The notes beneath the pieces are model-generated. The model worked only from the letters and a program-made list of their open reading frames with translations, was not told where the DNA came from and did not search any database. Below, piece by piece: positions 61,324 through 64,000 of a stretch of DNA of 64,000 nt; within the stretch, counting starts at the first letter, position 1; each line of letters opens with the position of its first letter. This DNA is from Serratia ureilytica. GTDB lineage: Bacteria > Pseudomonadota > Gammaproteobacteria > Enterobacterales > Enterobacteriaceae. The translations under genes and the position numbers were made by a program. The stretch is from NCBI RefSeq assembly GCF_013375155.1, contig NZ_JABXOF010000008.1:124001-188000 (forward strand), in the 5' to 3' direction.

Positions 61324-63087
61324 ATGTTTTTACAGAAATGGAGCAAACCCCTGACCATGGCGGCGCTGCTGGTCAGCGGCAGCCTGTATGCGGCATCCAA
61401 CCCGGCGGTGGAAGCCAAAAACGGCATGGTGGTCACCTCGCAACACCTGGCCTCGCAGGTCGGCGTGGATATCCTGAAGATGGGCGGCAACGCCATCGAT
61501 GCCGCCGTGGCGGTGGGCTATGCGCAGGCGGTGGTTAACCCTTGCTGCGGCAACATCGGCGGCGGCGGCTTTATGACCGTCCACCTGGCGGACGGCACCG
61601 ACACCTTCATCAACTTCCGTGAAACTGCGCCGGCGGCGGCCAGCGCCAACATGTATCTGGACGCCGACGGCAAGGTGAAGAAAGACGCCAGCCTGTACGG
61701 CTATCTGGCGGCCGGCGTACCGGGCACCGTGCTGGGAATGGAAACCGCGCGTGAGAAGTACGGCAAACTGAGCCGCGAACAGGTGCTGGCGCCGGCGATC
61801 AAGCTGGCGCGCGAAGGCTTTGTGCTGACCCGCGCTGATACCGATATTCTCGACACCACCGTTGCACGCTTCAAACAGGATCCCGAGTCGGCCAAAATCT
61901 TCCTGCGCCCGGACGGCAGCCCGCTGCAGCCGGGGGACAAACTGGTGCAAACCGATCTGGCCAATACGCTGGAAGCCATCGCCAAAGGGGGAACCGACGC
62001 CTTCTACAAAGGCAAGATCCCGCAGGCGGTAGAGGCGGCGGCCAAACAGGGCGGCGGCATTTTGACGGCGGCCGACTTCGCCAACTATAAAGTCACCGAA
62101 ACCCCACCGATCACCTGCAGCTACCGCGGCTACAAGTTCGTGTCGGCGCCGCCTCCCAGCTCCGGCGGCGTGACGCTGTGCGAAATCCTCAACGTGGTGG
62201 AAGGCTATGACCTGAAAAGCATGGGCTTCAACTCGGCGGCGGCCATTCACACCATGACCGAGGCGATGCGCCATGCCTACATGGACCGCAACACCTACCT
62301 CGGCGACCCGGAATTCATCAAGAACCCGATCGACCGGCTGGTGAGCAAGAGCTACGCCGAGCAGATCCGCAAGAAAATCGTCGCGGACAAGGCCACGCCG
62401 TCGGAAAACGTGCAGCCCGGTATGGAACCGCATGAGAAGCCGGAAACCACCCACTATTCGATCGTCGACCATGACGGCAACGCGGTCTCCACCACCTATA
62501 CCGTCAACGGCCGCTTCGGCGCCGTGGTGATCGCACCGGGCACCGGCTTCTTCCTCAACGACGAGATGGACGATTTTACGGTCAAAGTGGGCGAGAAAAA
62601 CCTGTACGGGCTGGTGCAGGGCACCGCCAACAGCATTGCCCCCGGTAAGCGCCCACTATCGTCAATGAGCCCGACGCTGGTGACCAAGGACAACAAGATC
62701 TTTATGGTGCTGGGCTCGCCTGGCGGTTCGCGCATCATCACCATCACCCTGCAGACCGCGTTGAACGTGATCGACCACGGCATGGCGCCGCAGGAAGCGG
62801 TGGACGCGCCGCGCATCCATCACCAATGGCTGCCGGATGAGGTGTACTACGAACAGCGCGGCGTTTCCGCCGATACGCTGAAACTGCTGAGCGGCATGGG
62901 CTATAAGATGGTCGAACAAACGCCGTGGGGCGCCGCCGAACTGATTCTGGTCGGTTTGCCGGGCGCGGCGGGCGTCAGCCCGGCCAACTCCGGCAACGAT
63001 TCGGCGGTTTCCGGCAAAGTGCGCGAAGGTTACCTGTACGGCGCCAACGACGTGCGTCGCCCGGCAGGCTCCGCGGTCGGTTACTGA
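61324..63087 (+). CDS. ggt: Gamma-glutamyltranspeptidase
   Basis: Periplasmic Ntn-hydrolase that cleaves glutathione gamma-glutamyl bonds. 587-residue precursor with signal peptide (to about LYAAS, residue 22), large subunit, and the autoprocessing site before Thr376 in ETTHYSIVD, the catalytic nucleophile of the small subunit. GMVVTSQHLASQVGVDILKMGGNAIDAAVA, CGNIGGGGFM and GSPGGSRIITITLQ are conserved. Function likely intact. Confidence 0.97.
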   Translation: MFLQKWSKPLTMAALLVSGSLYAASNPAVEAKNGMVVTSQHLASQVGVDILKMGGNAIDAAVAVGYAQAVVNPCCGNIGGGGFMTVHLADGTDTFINFRETAPAAASANMYLDADGKVKKDASLYGYLAAGVPGTVLGMETAREKYGKLSREQVLAPAIKLAREGFVLTRADTDILDTTVARFKQDPESAKIFLRPDGSPLQPGDKLVQTDLANTLEAIAKGGTDAFYKGKIPQAVEAAAKQGGGILTAADFANYKVTETPPITCSYRGYKFVSAPPPSSGGVTLCEILNVVEGYDLKSMGFNSAAAIHTMTEAMRHAYMDRNTYLGDPEFIKNPIDRLVSKSYAEQIRKKIVADKATPSENVQPGMEPHEKPETTHYSIVDHDGNAVSTTYTVNGRFGAVVIAPGTGFFLNDEMDDFTVKVGEKNLYGLVQGTANSIAPGKRPLSSMSPTLVTKDNKIFMVLGSPGGSRIITITLQTALNVIDHGMAPQEAVDAPRIHHQWLPDEVYYEQRGVSADTLKLLSGMGYKMVEQTPWGAAELILVGLPGAAGVSPANSGNDSAVSGKVREGYLYGANDVRRPAGSAVGY

Positions 63088-63111
63088 TGTAAACGCCCAC
63101 TCACCTTAATC

Positions 63112-63133
63112 GCGGGGGCCCTTCGGCCCCCGC
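63112..63133. terminator. Hairpin between ggt and malZ
   Basis: GCGGGGGCC-CTTC-GGCCCCCGC, 9-bp GC stem between the convergent genes, without a real T-run on either side. Confidence 0.6.
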
Positions 63134-63140
63134 AGTTCCC

Positions 63141-64000
63141 TTAGCCTTCACAGCGCCACACGGTGGCCGATTCTTCCGTCAGCTGCAGGCGCAGCCCGCC
63201 GGCCGTTTCGCTCAACTCTCCCCGCCCTTCCACACGCCGCCACGGGCCGCGGGCCAACAGCGGGTTGTGCGGCAGCTGCGCCTGGCCGCTGCCGTCGCGC
63301 TGCAGCGCCACCAGCACCTGCTCCTGCTGATACAGGCGCACGAACACCAGCGTTTCTCCGCTGGCGTACAGCACCTGACAGCCGCCGCGACGCAGCGCCA
63401 GGCTCTGTTTACGCAGCGCGGCCATGCGCTGGAACAGCGCCAGCAGCGGCCGATCCCAGTCGCCGACGTCCCACGGGAACGGCTTGCGGCAGAACGGATC
63501 GTTGCCGCCGTCCAGGCCAATCTCATCGCCGTAATAGAGGCAAGGCACGCCGATCCAGCTCAGCAACCACACCGCCGCCATCTGCATGCGCGCCGCGTTC
63601 CCCTGCAACAGCGTGAGGAAACGCGCGGTATCGTGGCTGTCCAGCTGGTTGAACTGGATCAGCTGGCGGCCGTGCGGCAGCCCGGCGCGGTAGCCGTCCA
63701 TCCACTGCGCGCACCCGGCGGCATCCAGCCGTACCGGGTGATAGGCCACGTCCAGCCCCGTCAAGAACGCCCGCACCGGCAGCGCGAAGCCCATATAGTT
63801 CATCGCCGCATCCTCCACGCCGGCGTGCAGCCAGCGGCGCGCGTCGCCGAAGTGCTCGCCCAAGACGTAGGCCTGCGGGTTCTCCTGCTTCACTGCCTGA
63901 TAGATGCCTGCCAGGTGATGCAGGTTGCCGGCGGCGCCGCCGTTCTCCCCCAGCATGTGCACCACGTCCAGCCGCCAACCGTCGATGCTGTACGGCGGGC
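63141..64000 (-). CDS. malZ: Maltodextrin glucosidase MalZ (partial, runs off right edge)
   Basis: Cytoplasmic GH13 enzyme that releases glucose from the reducing end of maltodextrins. Only the C-terminal 286 residues are in the window. The edge reads DGWRLDVVHMLGENGGA, with the catalytic nucleophile Asp of GH13 region II, then GEHFGDARRWL (acid/base Glu region), and NQLDSHDTARFL (transition-state Asp). The frame is open to the window end. Position next to acpH-queA (here with the peroxiredoxin and ggt in between) agrees with malZ in E. coli. Confidence 0.92.
   Translation of the reverse strand, partial: PPYSIDGWRLDVVHMLGENGGAAGNLHHLAGIYQAVKQENPQAYVLGEHFGDARRWLHAGVEDAAMNYMGFALPVRAFLTGLDVAYHPVRLDAAGCAQWMDGYRAGLPHGRQLIQFNQLDSHDTARFLTLLQGNAARMQMAAVWLLSWIGVPCLYYGDEIGLDGGNDPFCRKPFPWDVGDWDRPLLALFQRMAALRKQSLALRRGGCQVLYASGETLVFVRLYQQEQVLVALQRDGSGQAQLPHNPLLARGPWRRVEGRGELSETAGGLRLQLTEESATVWRCEG

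Overview
The window is a chromosomal segment of a gamma-proteobacterium of the order Enterobacterales, most likely Serratia (S. marcescens or a close relative). The evidence is the gene order shared with Escherichia coli and Salmonella (malZ-acpH-queA-tgt-yajC-secD-secF, nrdR-ribD-ribH-nusB-thiL-pgpA, xseB-ispA-dxs-yajO, cyoABCDE-yajR, ampG-yajG-bolA-tig-clpP-clpX-lon-hupB-ppiD, queC-ybaE-cof, decR/cdsH, mdlA-mdlB, glnK-amtB, tesB-ybaY-atl-ffs), the high GC of most coding sequence and the near-identity of many product lengths to E. coli. Genus assignment is inference from memory of synteny; no search was run. Almost everything from about 8.1 kb to the right end is conserved core genome. No tRNA, rRNA, insertion sequence, integrase or CRISPR array was seen.

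Layout. (1) 1-7.8 kb, accessory: a type II secretion operon read leftward (gspC, D, E, F and the start of G, which runs off the edge), led by a small membrane-anchored winged-helix regulator, and preceded by a second, overlapping gene pair resembling Salmonella MarT and FidL, a ToxR/ToxS or VtrA/VtrC type co-component sensor. This part is noticeably AT-rich in its regulatory genes and gaps, GspC is short and lacks a PDZ domain, and the block abuts the 3' side of the 4.5S RNA gene ffs. (2) 8.1-12.4 kb: ffs, atl, ybaY, tesB, and the nitrogen-regulated glnK-amtB operon with a clear sigma-54 promoter and NtrC site. (3) 12.4-24.2 kb: the MdlA/MdlB exporter, the divergent DecR/CdsH cysteine-detoxification pair with a strong operator-like palindrome, cof, ybaE, queC, fadM, ybaV, ppiD. 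(4) 24.3-31.9 kb: the proteostasis cluster hupB, lon, clpX, clpP, tig, bolA, with a sigma-32 promoter at lon. (5) 32.2-41.6 kb: yajG-ampG, the cytochrome bo3 operon cyoABCDE, yajR and yajQ. (6) 41.8-49.1 kb: panE-yajL, thiI, and the isoprenoid operon xseB-ispA-dxs-yajO. (7) 49.1-54.0 kb: the riboflavin/thiamin/NusB operon behind NrdR, and lipoprotein yajI. (8) 54.0-64.0 kb: the queA-tgt-yajC-secD-secF operon, acpH, an AhpC-type peroxiredoxin with an OxyR-like site, ggt, and the 3' part of malZ.

The most interesting part is the left end: two different membrane-embedded winged-helix regulators, one with a cysteine-rich periplasmic sensor and a FidL-like partner, stacked directly upstream of and co-directional with a T2SS operon whose GspC is minimal. 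Smaller items worth checking are a 43-bp terminator-like hairpin just before the yajR start codon, the Lrp-type palindrome between decR and cdsH, and the OxyR-type site before the peroxiredoxin.
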